Source: Nitrospirota bacterium
GTDB lineage: Bacteria; Nitrospirota; Nitrospiria; JACQBW01
Length of the DNA: 64,000 bases
Direction: 5' to 3'
Assembly (NCBI GenBank): GCA_016194305.1
Contig: JACQBW010000006.1
Location: 1-64,000 of the forward strand
In this document: positions 8,336 through 16,955 of the stretch, in pieces
Numbering within the stretch: position 1 is the stretch's first letter
Layout of the letters: each line of letters starts with the position of its first letter
Program-made: the position numbers and the translations under genes
The notes under the pieces: model-generated
Seen by the model: only the letters and a program-made list of their open reading frames with translations
Told to the model about the DNA's origin: nothing
Databases searched by the model: none

Positions 8336-9739
8336 ATGAAAGTATTTCCGATTTTGGGAGCATCGATTGGCGTGCTGTGGATTACCGGTTGCGCTTCGAT
8401 GCACTACGACTCAAAAATGTCCCAAACCACCGACTATCTGAAATCGGGAAAGGTCGACCTTGCTCTGGCCGATCTGGAGTCCCACAATCCCTTGCCGGAC
8501 AAGGGTCTCCTTTACTATCTTGAAAAAGGAGAGCTCCAAAGAATAAAAGGGAGCCTGGTCGAAAGCCGGGCTTCCTGGCTCAAAGCCGATTACCTGGTCC
8601 GAAAATGGGAAGATCAGGTCAAACTGGATTTTTCCAAATTGATGGGTGACGTCGGGTCTTTTCTGATCAACGACACGACGCGACGTTACGACGGAAGAGA
8701 CTATGAGAAAGTCCTCTTAAATGTTGAACTGGCTCTCAATCATCTCGCTTTGAACCATTGGGATGACGCCAGAATTGAAATAAAAAAGATGCACGAGCGG
8801 GAAGCCATCATTGCCGAGTTTCGCGCCAAGGAACTTGAAAACGCCAAAGAAAAAGCTTCAAACAAAGGAATTCAGGCAACGTCGTTTAAGGAATTGAAAG
8901 GATATCCCATTGAAACGCTAGAGGCTCCGGAAGTTCGAGAGCTGAAAAATTCGTACGAATCGGCCTTTGCGAACTACCTGGCAGGCTTTGTCTACGAATC
9001 CCTGGGTGAAGTTTCTCTTGCGGCTCCGGGATACCGCAGGGCGGCAGAGATGCGTCCCAATATTCCGCTGATTGATGAGGGCCTCCTCGGCCTTGACGAG
9101 AGGATTCGATCCGCGCACCCAGACGTGACCGACACCCTTTTTGTGATTGAATCCGAATTTGCGCCCGCGATTCAATCCCAGGAATTCGGCCTCTTTTTGC
9201 CAATCGCCTGTAAAAACGGCTATTGCCCGGAACTGGTCCAGATTTCATGGCCGGTCATCAGGCTCCAGGCAAGCGCTGCTTTAACGTCGTCCATCACGGT
9301 CGATCATCAATCATTTCCTGTTGTGATGATGACCAGCGTCGACGCGATGGCGCGCCGCGCCTTATCGGATGAGATGCCGGTGATTATCGCAAGAACCGCA
9401 ATCAGAGCCATCGCAAAAACGGTCGTCCAGAAAGGGATCGATGATAAAACATCGGATCTGGGATTGCCCGGTCTTCTGGTCAGCATCGGGGCAAAAATCG
9501 GAACGGCCGTTTCAGAAACGGCGGACGAACGGGCCTGGAGGACACTTCCCGGCTATTATTCCATCGCCCGGGCAAGGCTCCCTGCGGGGGCACATCATAT
9601 CGGAATCCAAACTTCTGTCGGCGAACAGGATCTGGAAGTTCGTCTTTCAGGAGGTTACGCGGTTGTTTCATTGCGCACTCTGGGAGGGAGGATCCATCTA
9701 TTGAACTCTTCTGACGAAAAAGCTCAAACAGATCATTAA
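8336..9739 (+). CDS. COG3014-family lipoprotein with TPR-like region
   Basis: 467 residues, ATG 8336 with AAAGGG upstream. Lipoprotein signal peptide with lipobox ITGC (Cys19). The N-terminal half is helical and tetratricopeptide-like (YLKSGKVDLALADLE, YEKVLLNVELALNHLALNHWDDARIEIKK, NYLAGFVYESLGEVSLAAPGYRRAAEMRP). The second half is beta-rich and contains a hydrophobic stretch around 340-375. This is the pattern of the uncharacterised COG3014 lipoproteins, which in Gammaproteobacteria sit next to YcfL- and LpoB-like genes, as here. Together they are thought to act in peptidoglycan or envelope assembly. First gene of a four-gene operon; spacing to the next gene is 75 bases. Confidence 0.8.
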   Translation: MKVFPILGASIGVLWITGCASMHYDSKMSQTTDYLKSGKVDLALADLESHNPLPDKGLLYYLEKGELQRIKGSLVESRASWLKADYLVRKWEDQVKLDFSKLMGDVGSFLINDTTRRYDGRDYEKVLLNVELALNHLALNHWDDARIEIKKMHEREAIIAEFRAKELENAKEKASNKGIQATSFKELKGYPIETLEAPEVRELKNSYESAFANYLAGFVYESLGEVSLAAPGYRRAAEMRPNIPLIDEGLLGLDERIRSAHPDVTDTLFVIESEFAPAIQSQEFGLFLPIACKNGYCPELVQISWPVIRLQASAALTSSITVDHQSFPVVMMTSVDAMARRALSDEMPVIIARTAIRAIAKTVVQKGIDDKTSDLGLPGLLVSIGAKIGTAVSETADERAWRTLPGYYSIARARLPAGAHHIGIQTSVGEQDLEVRLSGGYAVVSLRTLGGRIHLLNSSDEKAQTDH

Positions 9740-9814
9740 ATTGCTTAATCGTCTCAATTTGGATATTCTAAATAAACAGGAATTTTAATGACAGGTCAGA
9801 AAAGTGAGGGAAAT

Positions 9815-10192
9815 ATGGGAAAAATTCTAATTCGCCTGGTCTTATTGATAGCACTCTGCCAGGGCTCAATTGCCCTTGCCGATTCGGTCGAAGCAAAAGT
9901 CGAGCAGCATGGTACTTCCAAATATCTGGAAATTATCGGAATCAGTTCCAAGGTCACTGATCATCTGTTGACCATTCATCTCCAGATTAAAAACAAAGAC
10001 AACGGCGATAATCGCGGCTATTATCGGGCGAGCTGGCTTGATGAGTCAGGAGAGCCTGTGTGGGATGAGGAGGCCTGGAAACCGCTGCTGCTTCATGGAA
10101 ATCAGAAAATGAATATCAAGCTGGTGGCTCCGACCACAAAAGCCAAAGATTATAAAATCGAATTCAGCGCAGAAGAAAATTACCGGGAATAA
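9815..10192 (+). CDS. YcfL-like periplasmic protein (DUF1425 family)
   Basis: 125 residues from ATG 9815, preceded by GTGAGGG; an in-frame ATG at 9788 would add nine polar residues in front of the signal peptide. The signal peptide ends in IALA/DS, without the lipobox cysteine present in E. coli YcfL, so the mature protein should be soluble in the periplasm. The core shows the single beta-sandwich expected of the family (LTIHLQIKNKD, YYRASWLDESGEPV, WKPLLLHGN). Its position between a COG3014 lipoprotein and an LpoB-like lipoprotein is the conserved context that supports the call. Confidence 0.75.
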   Translation: MGKILIRLVLLIALCQGSIALADSVEAKVEQHGTSKYLEIIGISSKVTDHLLTIHLQIKNKDNGDNRGYYRASWLDESGEPVWDEEAWKPLLLHGNQKMNIKLVAPTTKAKDYKIEFSAEENYRE

Positions 10193-10235
10193 GCAATCTT
10201 ATTTCATTTTTATAAACAGCTGGGGTGAGGTCACT

Positions 10236-10832
10236 ATGATGATCAGATCAAATAGTATAAAAATTCTTTTATTATTCGCGTTCGTCTTCTCCTGGGGCTG
10301 CGCGGCGACGACTCCTTCCGTAGGAGACAATGTCCATTATGGCAATGCCAAGGATGTCGAACAGGTTACCACCGAATTTGGCTCAACAGACCTGCAGTTG
10401 ATCGCCGAAGCGATGGCCCGATCTCTCGCTCAATCAGCAAGTGGAAATAAGGAAAAAATATTGGTCACCATCGCCGATGTGAAGAATAAGACAGACGAAT
10501 ATATTGACACCAAATCCATAACCGATTCCATCCGGGTCCAGTTGCTCAAGGGAGGTACGATGCGATTTGCCACCGACTTGTCCGATATGAAAAGCCAGAC
10601 GGATGAGTTGAACCGGCAAGACAGCGGACTTTACAAGAAAGAAACGACGGCCAAGATGGGGAAAATGGAAGGGGCGCAGTATCGTATCGAAGGGAATATC
10701 ACCTCCATTGTAAAGAGGGCTGACAATATCAAGGATGTTTATTACAAATTCACTCTGATGATGACCAATATTGAATCAGGAACCATTGAATGGACTGACG
10801 AGAAAGAGATCCGAAAAACAGCAAAACGTTAA
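10236..10832 (+). CDS. lpoB: LpoB-like penicillin-binding-protein activator lipoprotein
   Basis: 198 residues, start at the first of two adjacent ATGs with GGGGTGAGG upstream. Lipobox SWGC (Cys22) predicts outer-membrane anchoring. The C-terminal ~135 residues match the LpoB fold: AEAMARSLAQS, ILVTIADVKNKTDEYIDTKSITDSI, GAQYRIEGNITSIVK, and YYKFTLMMTNIESGTIEWTDEKEIRK. In E. coli LpoB reaches through the peptidoglycan and stimulates the bifunctional synthase PBP1b. Here the linker after the lipobox is short. Identification is by family pattern; activation of a class A PBP is inferred, and no PBP gene is in the window. Confidence 0.82.
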   Translation: MMIRSNSIKILLLFAFVFSWGCAATTPSVGDNVHYGNAKDVEQVTTEFGSTDLQLIAEAMARSLAQSASGNKEKILVTIADVKNKTDEYIDTKSITDSIRVQLLKGGTMRFATDLSDMKSQTDELNRQDSGLYKKETTAKMGKMEGAQYRIEGNITSIVKRADNIKDVYYKFTLMMTNIESGTIEWTDEKEIRKTAKR

Positions 10833-10860
10833 GGGACTTTTCAGTGCGGAAAGGAAAATC

Positions 10861-11397
10861 ATGAATAAAAAGCTAGTCGCTATTCTCATCTGTTTGTTCG
10901 CTTCCTCTTTGACCCTGCAGGCAAAAGGCGCCGGTTTCTACGCGGGTGCGGGACTGGGAGAGAGCCGGACCTCCCTCTCCGCCTCTTTAGACAAAGATCG
11001 CGATACCGCATTTAATCTGTTTGGAGGAATTCAAATCAATCCCAATCTCGCCACCGAGCTTGAATACCTGAATCTGGGCAAAGTGACCCTCGGGAACGGT
11101 TCCGGCAATTCCGATGGATGGGCCGCGTCAATGGTCGGTATTCTCCCGATGAGAGGGAACATCTCTTTATTTGGAAAGTTTGGGCTGGCCCGAATCAATA
11201 CCACCTGGGACTCCAGCTCCGGCATTTCTCCCGACACCCAAACTGAAACGGGAGTCACTTTGGGACTGGGGGGGGAACTCGATTTTTCACCCAGAAACGG
11301 AGCCCGTCTCTCTTACGATGCCTATCAAGTCGGAACCACTGATCCGGTCACGGGGCATAGTCATACCCTGAAGCTCTCTCTTCTCTACCGTTTTTAA
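10861..11397 (+). CDS. Outer-membrane beta-barrel protein (OmpA-like N-domain fold)
   Basis: 178 residues from ATG 10861, with AAGGAA seven bases upstream; the frame is open further left to 10771 but that part overlaps lpoB. Signal peptide ending LTLQAKGA, then alternating amphipathic strands (GFYAGAGLGESRTSL, ATELEYLNLGKVTL, LFGKFGLARINTTW, GVTLGLGGELDF, LKLSLLYRF) and a C-terminal Phe, the hallmark of BAM-inserted barrels. Size suggests eight strands with no periplasmic peptidoglycan-binding domain. Last gene of the envelope operon, 28 bases after lpoB. Function unknown beyond the barrel fold. Confidence 0.8.
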   Translation: MNKKLVAILICLFASSLTLQAKGAGFYAGAGLGESRTSLSASLDKDRDTAFNLFGGIQINPNLATELEYLNLGKVTLGNGSGNSDGWAASMVGILPMRGNISLFGKFGLARINTTWDSSSGISPDTQTETGVTLGLGGELDFSPRNGARLSYDAYQVGTTDPVTGHSHTLKLSLLYRF

Positions 11398-11452
11398 TGA
11401 TGTCACCTGCCTCTCCCCTCTTGTCTGACCTGAAAGTAGTTCCTCTCATCTC

Positions 11453-11481
11453 TTGACTTACGGATAATTTACGGTTATTAT
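11453..11481 (+). promoter_or_regulatory. lexA promoter with an 11-bp-period direct repeat (candidate SOS box)
   Basis: TTGACT (11453-11458), 17 bases, TATTAT (11476-11481). The start codon of lexA is at 11488, so the transcript should begin at or next to the ATG. Between the boxes TTACGG occurs twice, at 11458-11463 and 11469-11474, one helical turn apart, in the position expected of an autoregulatory LexA operator. The direct-repeat geometry recalls the alphaproteobacterial GTTC-N7-GTTC box rather than a palindrome. Confidence 0.6.
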
Positions 11482-11487
11482 TTCCCC

Positions 11488-12090
11488 ATGTCCATCACGC
11501 CCAAGCAAAAAAAGATTTTAGAGTTTATCTCCCACTATACGGCTCAGAGCGGCTACTCTCCCTCCCAACAGGAGATCGCCGAAGCATTCGGATACAAGTC
11601 ACTGGGCACGGTTCAAGACTTTCTGATCCGGCTTCAAAAAAACGGTTATCTGGAAAAGCCCTGGAATGCCAAAAGAGGGATTAAGGTTCGTTCCCAGAGT
11701 GCTTCTCTTCCGTTGTTAGGCAAGGTTGCCGCGGGGACTCCTATTGAACATCTGATTCATCAGGAACAGATTGAAGTTCCTCCGAAGATGATCAAAAAAG
11801 GGGGAGATTATTACGCGCTTCTGGTCAAGGGGGACTCCATGAAAGACGACGGCATTCTGGATGGAGATTATGTCATTGTCCGAAAACAGTCCACCGCCGA
11901 GAATGGTCAAAAGATCATTGCGATTATCGACAACGGAGCGACGATCAAAAACTATTTCAAGCGGAAGGAAAGGCTTGAATTAAAGCCTGCCAACGAGACA
12001 TTCGACCCGATCCTTCTTGACCCTTCCGCCTCGTTTAGAATCGAGGGGCTCTTTGTCGGCCTGATCCGGTTTACCCAGGAGAAAAGATGA
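11488..12090 (+). CDS. lexA: LexA SOS repressor
   Basis: 200 residues. N-terminal winged helix (QKKILEFISHYTAQSGYSPS, then QEIAEAFGYKSLGTVQDFL) and a C-terminal S24 peptidase domain with the Ala82-Gly83 self-cleavage bond (VAAGTP), nucleophile Ser117 in KGDSMKDDGI and general base Lys154 in ATIKNYF. RecA filament-stimulated self-cleavage derepresses the SOS genes. It is the first gene of a tight lexA-imuA-imuB-dnaE2 cassette, overlapping imuA by four bases; LexA in such cassettes usually regulates its own operon. The recognition helix (SLGTVQDFLIRLQ) differs from the E. coli one, in keeping with an unusual operator. Confidence 0.95.
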   Translation: MSITPKQKKILEFISHYTAQSGYSPSQQEIAEAFGYKSLGTVQDFLIRLQKNGYLEKPWNAKRGIKVRSQSASLPLLGKVAAGTPIEHLIHQEQIEVPPKMIKKGGDYYALLVKGDSMKDDGILDGDYVIVRKQSTAENGQKIIAIIDNGATIKNYFKRKERLELKPANETFDPILLDPSASFRIEGLFVGLIRFTQEKR

Positions 12091-12605
12091 CCCGAACTTT
12101 TTCTGAACTGAAGCATTTAATCGGAACACTGGAGAGTTCTCCCCTCCGGGAGACGTGGCCTTGTCCGGATACCGATACAGGATTACCCAAGGGAGCCATT
12201 ACCGAGATCTGCGGCGCCGGGAAAACAGAATTTGTCGTGCAATTCCTGAGGGAGCATTCAGACTTGAGCGTGGCCTGGGTTGAACCGGATCTTTCCATTT
12301 ATCCCACGGGACTTCTCCAAAGAAAGGTCCAATTGAACCGGATTTTATTTATCGAGGCAGAAAATGAATTTCCATGGGTCGTTCAACAACTCTTTAAGAG
12401 CAATCTATTTGAAATCGTCATTCTGTTCTCCACCCTTTCAGATCCTAAAATGTTACGCAGATTTCAGCTTTCTGCCGAGAAAGCGCATGCTTCCCTGATT
12501 CTCCTCTCAGAGGTTTTCTCAAAGGGATGGCCTGTGGCATTGCAACTCAAAAGCTCACGAAAAGAGGGAGGACGGATTCACGTTGATTTGATTCGTAAAC
12601 GATAA
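12087..12605 (+). CDS. imuA: ImuA, RecA/SulA-like mutasome protein
   Basis: 172 residues, start overlapping the lexA stop as ATGA. RecA-like core with a shortened phosphate loop (CGAGKTEFV, 42-50) after the typical ImuA lead-in GLPKGAITEI. Shorter than most ImuA proteins (about 200-250 residues). In Caulobacter, Pseudomonas and Mycobacterium (ImuA') it works with ImuB and DnaE2 in error-prone lesion bypass. Context fixes the identity: imuB starts on the last base of its stop codon (TAATG), so all are translationally coupled. Confidence 0.88.
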   Translation: MTRTFSELKHLIGTLESSPLRETWPCPDTDTGLPKGAITEICGAGKTEFVVQFLREHSDLSVAWVEPDLSIYPTGLLQRKVQLNRILFIEAENEFPWVVQQLFKSNLFEIVILFSTLSDPKMLRRFQLSAEKAHASLILLSEVFSKGWPVALQLKSSRKEGGRIHVDLIRKR

Positions 12606-13867
12606 TGCGTGTTGTTGTTCTTCTTTACTCCAATCCAACCCCTCTCTCCCCGATCGCGGAAGCCTGTCATCAATGGACGCCTCAGATTTCTATCAGCCAT
12701 GAAGCGGTTTTTCTGGAAATCGGAAAATGTCATCGGCTCTATCGGGAAGAGAGCCTCCTTCTGCGGCTTCAGGTTTTAAATAAACGCTTTGGAATCAAAC
12801 CTAAAATAGGCGTGGCGAATGATCCCCCCACAGCGCTGGCCATGGCCCGATTTCAGGTCTCTCAACGAAAAGTACTCCCGATTGAAGCCGCCCTGGATTA
12901 TTTCTCTCCCTGGAAACCCACCGATGTTTTAAATACCATGATCGCGTCTCTCAAAAAACTCGGCATTCTGAAACTGGAAGATTTCTTATCCCTCCCTGCA
13001 AAAACGCTCTCTTCAAGGTTTGGAAAAGAGGCCATCGAAACGACCCGAAGGATTCAAGAGGCGGACCAGACCCTCTGGCCTCCCTTTGTTCCAAAAGAAA
13101 CCATCCTGGAAAAAATGGAAATGGAACCCGAAGAACGGTTGACCCGTCTTGAGCCGCTTCTCTTTTTGACTAAAACAATCATTGACCGGGCCATGATTCG
13201 GCTCAAGGGGAGGGACAAAAAGGCCTCCCTCATTCAATTCACCCTCGAGCAGGAAGCCTACTCCAAAATAAAAGAGCCGGTCCGGTCGTATTCCATCCCT
13301 CTTTCCGTCCCTCAGGGAAGAGCGGCAGGATTGTTGACGATCCTCAAAGACCGGCTGGAATTCGAATGGATTAAAAATCCGCTTGCGGCGCCTCTGGTCT
13401 CGATTACTTTTCAAATATTAGAAGCGGTGCCGGCCCAAGAAACAGAACGGGATTTTTTTCATCAGAAAGAAGAGGAAAAGGAGGCGTGGGGCTGTCTGGT
13501 ATCGAGACTCTCTGAAAAACTCGGAAAAGAAAAGGTCTTTATCGCATCCGGAATTGAACGGTATCTTCCTGAAAAAAACTGGATCAAACAGGAGAATCCG
13601 TCTTTCAAACAGCCTCTCCCTTTTCCCTCAAGACCTTTACGTCTGTTCAAATCTCCCCTGGCCATTACGTTTTCCGGAAAGAATCTTTATGCCGGCCAGA
13701 AACGGTGGGAGATTGAAGCGATCGAGGGACCCGAACGTCTCTCGGGAGAATGGTGGCTTGAATCGTTTGAAAGAGATTATTTTAAAGTCACCAGCCGCTC
13801 AGGAGAAGCGCTCTGGATTTATAAAACAGCAGGGTCACAATATTATCTTCATGGGATTTTCGATTAG
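12605..13867 (+). CDS. imuB: ImuB, catalytically inactive Y-family polymerase homologue
   Basis: 420 residues. Y-family polymerase-like fold: N-terminal MRVVVLLYS replaces the DxDxF metal-binding motif of active Y-family polymerases, and the palm continues through KIGVANDPPTALAMA. A thumb/HhH part follows (LGILKLEDFLSLPAKTLSSRFG). The C-terminal end (ERDYFKVTSRSGEALWIYK to YYLHGIFD) is the small domain often found at the end of ImuB. ImuB is the scaffold that links DnaE2 to the sliding clamp. Coupled to imuA by TAATG and followed 16 bases later by dnaE2. Confidence 0.9.
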   Translation: MRVVVLLYSNPTPLSPIAEACHQWTPQISISHEAVFLEIGKCHRLYREESLLLRLQVLNKRFGIKPKIGVANDPPTALAMARFQVSQRKVLPIEAALDYFSPWKPTDVLNTMIASLKKLGILKLEDFLSLPAKTLSSRFGKEAIETTRRIQEADQTLWPPFVPKETILEKMEMEPEERLTRLEPLLFLTKTIIDRAMIRLKGRDKKASLIQFTLEQEAYSKIKEPVRSYSIPLSVPQGRAAGLLTILKDRLEFEWIKNPLAAPLVSITFQILEAVPAQETERDFFHQKEEEKEAWGCLVSRLSEKLGKEKVFIASGIERYLPEKNWIKQENPSFKQPLPFPSRPLRLFKSPLAITFSGKNLYAGQKRWEIEAIEGPERLSGEWWLESFERDYFKVTSRSGEALWIYKTAGSQYYLHGIFD

Positions 13868-13883
13868 GTGGGCGTCTCCATCC

Positions 13884-16800
13884 ATGTATGCCGAGCTTCA
13901 ATGCAAGACCCACTATTCCTTTCTTCGAGGCGCTTCGTCCCCTGAAGAGCTGATTCATCGCGCCGCTGAAATCGGGTTAACTGCAATCGCCATCACAGAT
14001 CGCGATGGCGTCTATGCCATTCCCAAAGCCTACCAGGCCGTTCGAGATCACCCTCTTCTCAAACTGATTGTCGGAGCCGATTTGACGCTTGAAAATCATC
14101 CCCGCCTGACGCTGCTGGCCCAGAACCGGAGGTCCTATGGATTATTATGCCGCATCCTGACCGCAAGCCATGCCGGCCGTCCAAAAGGGGAACCGCTCCT
14201 TTCGCTGGAAAGACTATGTCAACTTATGTCTTTACCCGGAAACGAAGGGCTCGTCGCGCTTTCCGAGGCGGGGTCTGACTTTAACTTGCTCAAAGAGCTG
14301 TTCCAGTCGAGATTATTTATTCCCCTCTCCCGGTTTCAAGACGGATTTGACAAAGAGAAAACCCAAAGAACCATCCAGATTTCTAAAACCTATGACTGCA
14401 GAATCGTGGCCACCAATGATGTTCACTATCACATTCGAAAACGGAGACCGCTTCAGGATGTCGTCACTTCCATCCGTGAAGGGAAGCCGCTGACCCATGC
14501 CGGGTATCAGCTCTTTTCAAACGGAGAACGCTATCTGAAATCGCCCCGGCAGATGACCGATTTATTTAAAGAGCTCCCCGAAACCCTCTCCCAGTCCCTT
14601 TTGATCTCGGAGGCCTGTACCTTTTCTCCGGCTGAATTAAGGTACCGGTATCCTTCTGAGTGGATTCCCGCCGGTTATACAGGAGAACGCTATCTGGAAG
14701 AACTCGTCTGGAAAGGAGCCCAGGAACGATACGCCTCCGGTATCCCTCCCGAGGTCAAAAATCAGATTCAACATGAATTATCCGTCATTCAACAGCTGCA
14801 ATTTGCAGATTATTTTTTAACCCTTTACGAAATTGTCGAATTTGCCCGTCAGAAAAAGATCCTTTGCCAGGGAAGAGGATCCGCGGCCAACAGCGTCGTC
14901 TGTTACTGTCTCGGAATTACAGCCATTGATCCGGTACGGATGAATCTCCTGTTCGAACGATTCATTTCGGCAGAACGGAATGAACCGCCCGATATCGACG
15001 TGGATTTTGAACATGAACGGAGAGAAGAGGTCATTCAACATATTTATGAAAAATACGGGAGAGAGCGGGCCGCGATGGTCAGCGCCGTCGTCACCTACCG
15101 GAGAAGATCGGCATTTCGGGAGATCAGCAAGGCGTTTGGCGTGGAGGTCGGATCACTCTCTTCAAAAACCGTGGAGAAAGAATTTGAAACCTTGTCCACA
15201 CATTCCGGGATACCCGACTGCAGGAAATGGATAGAAGACTTATCCGAAGAGATGGCCGGATTTCCGAGGCATTTATCCATTCATAGCGGCGGGTTTACTT
15301 TATCCGCTGATCCCATTATTGAAATGGTTCCTGTCGAGCCGGCTCGAATGGAGGGAAGGACCATCATCCAGTGGGACAAATATGATCTGGATATTTTAGG
15401 TCTTCTCAAAGTCGATATCCTGTCGCTCGGAATGCTTTCCGCCCTGAGAAAGACTCTGGATGCCGTGGGAATGAACCTGCAGCAGATTCCCCCGGAAGAC
15501 CTCTCCACCTATAAAATGATCCAGAAAGGGGATACGGTCGGAACCTTTCAGGTCGAAAGCCGGGCACAGATGTCGATGCTCGGAAGGCTTCAACCTCGAA
15601 ATTTTTACGATCTGGTCATTGAAGTAGCGATCGTTCGCCCCGGCCCCATTGTGGGGCAGATGGTTCATCCCTATTTAAGACGGAGGCAGGGTCTTGAAAA
15701 AGTTGAATATGACCATCCCAAACTCAAAACGATTCTGAGTAAAACTTTAGGAATCCCTTTATTCCAGGAACAGGTGATGAAAATCGCCATTGATTTGGCC
15801 GGTTTCACACCCGGGGAGGCCGATTCTTTAAGAAGAGCAATCGGGGCCTGGAGGTCAAACGGGTCGATTGAAAAGATTGGGAAAAAGCTGAAGGAAGGAC
15901 TGATCAAGAGCGGATTGTCAGAATCCTTTTGTGAACGGATTTTTCAGCAACTCAAGGGATTCGCCCAGTACGGGTTTCCAGAAAGTCACGCCGCAAGTTT
16001 TGCGCTTCTGGCTTACGCTTCCTGTTATCTGAAGTGCCATTATCCCGCTGAGTTTATCACGGCCGTGCTCAACTCCCAGCCGATGGGCTTTTATGCTTCT
16101 CATACACTTATTGACGACGCCAAACGGCATGGGGTAACCGTCTATCCGGTCGATCCCAACCAATCAGATTGGAACTGCCAGGTGGAGAATGAGGGAATTC
16201 GCCTGGGCTGGAAAACGGTGAAGGGCCTTGCCCGGAAAGAGGCGGATGAAATTCTGGCCCGGAAACCCTTTCAGAATTTAGGCGATTTTTTATCCAAAAC
16301 CCGCCTTCGCCGGAATAGTTTATTCAGGCTTGCCCTGGGAGATGTTTTTAAAGAGTTTGGACTGGATCAACGACACGCGCTCTGGAAAATCCTGGCGTTT
16401 CAGCGCGAACCGGATCAACCGCAGAAAATCCTCTTTCCGGAGCACCTCTTTGAATCCGAAGAGCCGCTCCATTTTAAAAAACTGGATACCTATGAAGCCA
16501 TTCGAGAAGAATATGCGGCATTCAATCTTTCAACCCGGGGGCATCCGATGGAAGGGATCCGGCAACGGATCTCCCTCCCTAAAATGACCACGTTTCAGGC
16601 AAGACGCTCTCCTCCCGATACCCGGATCACCCTCGCGGGACTCTTGTTGATCAGGCAACGGCCTTCTACGGCAAAAGGCGTGACATTTGGGACGTTAGAG
16701 GACGAGCATGGATTTCTCGATATGATTCTATGGCCGGACGTTTCTGAAAGATTCAAGGAGACTTTCTTGTACGACTGTTTTCTCATCGTCAGCGGAAAGA

Positions 16801-16913
16801 TTCAGCGGGATGGGCAGAGCGTCAGCCTCCTGGTTCAATCGATCCGGCCGATCTGGAAAGAGTCAAAAAAGTCAGAAAACGGGTTCATGATCGAACCGTA
16901 TCAATATTTTTAG
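13884..16913 (+). CDS. dnaE2: DnaE2, error-prone DNA polymerase III alpha subunit
   Basis: 1009 residues from ATG 13884 (MYAELQCKTHYSFLRGASSPEEL), the usual DnaE2 beginning; AGGTGG lies at 13865-13870. The frame is open upstream but that part overlaps imuB. PHP domain (1-~230), then the C-family polymerase core with QGRGSAANSVVCYCLGI, the catalytic acids in PPDIDVDFEHERREEV and the fingers motif GVPLFQEQ-like GIPLFQEQVMKIA; an HhH region and a C-terminal OB fold (ITLAGLLLIRQRPSTAKGVTFGTLEDEHG). In imu cassettes it extends mismatched termini during SOS mutagenesis. Length is normal for the family. Confidence 0.95.
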   Translation: MYAELQCKTHYSFLRGASSPEELIHRAAEIGLTAIAITDRDGVYAIPKAYQAVRDHPLLKLIVGADLTLENHPRLTLLAQNRRSYGLLCRILTASHAGRPKGEPLLSLERLCQLMSLPGNEGLVALSEAGSDFNLLKELFQSRLFIPLSRFQDGFDKEKTQRTIQISKTYDCRIVATNDVHYHIRKRRPLQDVVTSIREGKPLTHAGYQLFSNGERYLKSPRQMTDLFKELPETLSQSLLISEACTFSPAELRYRYPSEWIPAGYTGERYLEELVWKGAQERYASGIPPEVKNQIQHELSVIQQLQFADYFLTLYEIVEFARQKKILCQGRGSAANSVVCYCLGITAIDPVRMNLLFERFISAERNEPPDIDVDFEHERREEVIQHIYEKYGRERAAMVSAVVTYRRRSAFREISKAFGVEVGSLSSKTVEKEFETLSTHSGIPDCRKWIEDLSEEMAGFPRHLSIHSGGFTLSADPIIEMVPVEPARMEGRTIIQWDKYDLDILGLLKVDILSLGMLSALRKTLDAVGMNLQQIPPEDLSTYKMIQKGDTVGTFQVESRAQMSMLGRLQPRNFYDLVIEVAIVRPGPIVGQMVHPYLRRRQGLEKVEYDHPKLKTILSKTLGIPLFQEQVMKIAIDLAGFTPGEADSLRRAIGAWRSNGSIEKIGKKLKEGLIKSGLSESFCERIFQQLKGFAQYGFPESHAASFALLAYASCYLKCHYPAEFITAVLNSQPMGFYASHTLIDDAKRHGVTVYPVDPNQSDWNCQVENEGIRLGWKTVKGLARKEADEILARKPFQNLGDFLSKTRLRRNSLFRLALGDVFKEFGLDQRHALWKILAFQREPDQPQKILFPEHLFESEEPLHFKKLDTYEAIREEYAAFNLSTRGHPMEGIRQRISLPKMTTFQARRSPPDTRITLAGLLLIRQRPSTAKGVTFGTLEDEHGFLDMILWPDVSERFKETFLYDCFLIVSGKIQRDGQSVSLLVQSIRPIWKESKKSENGFMIEPYQYF

Positions 16914-16955
16914 CTTTGTCTTGAGAAGACGGGGAAAATTTGATAAAAGAAGTCT

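Noticed and set aside
16914-16955. A second TTACGG direct repeat (LexA box) before the SRAP gene
   Set aside because: The motif is absent; the gene is more likely carried by transcription from the cassette.
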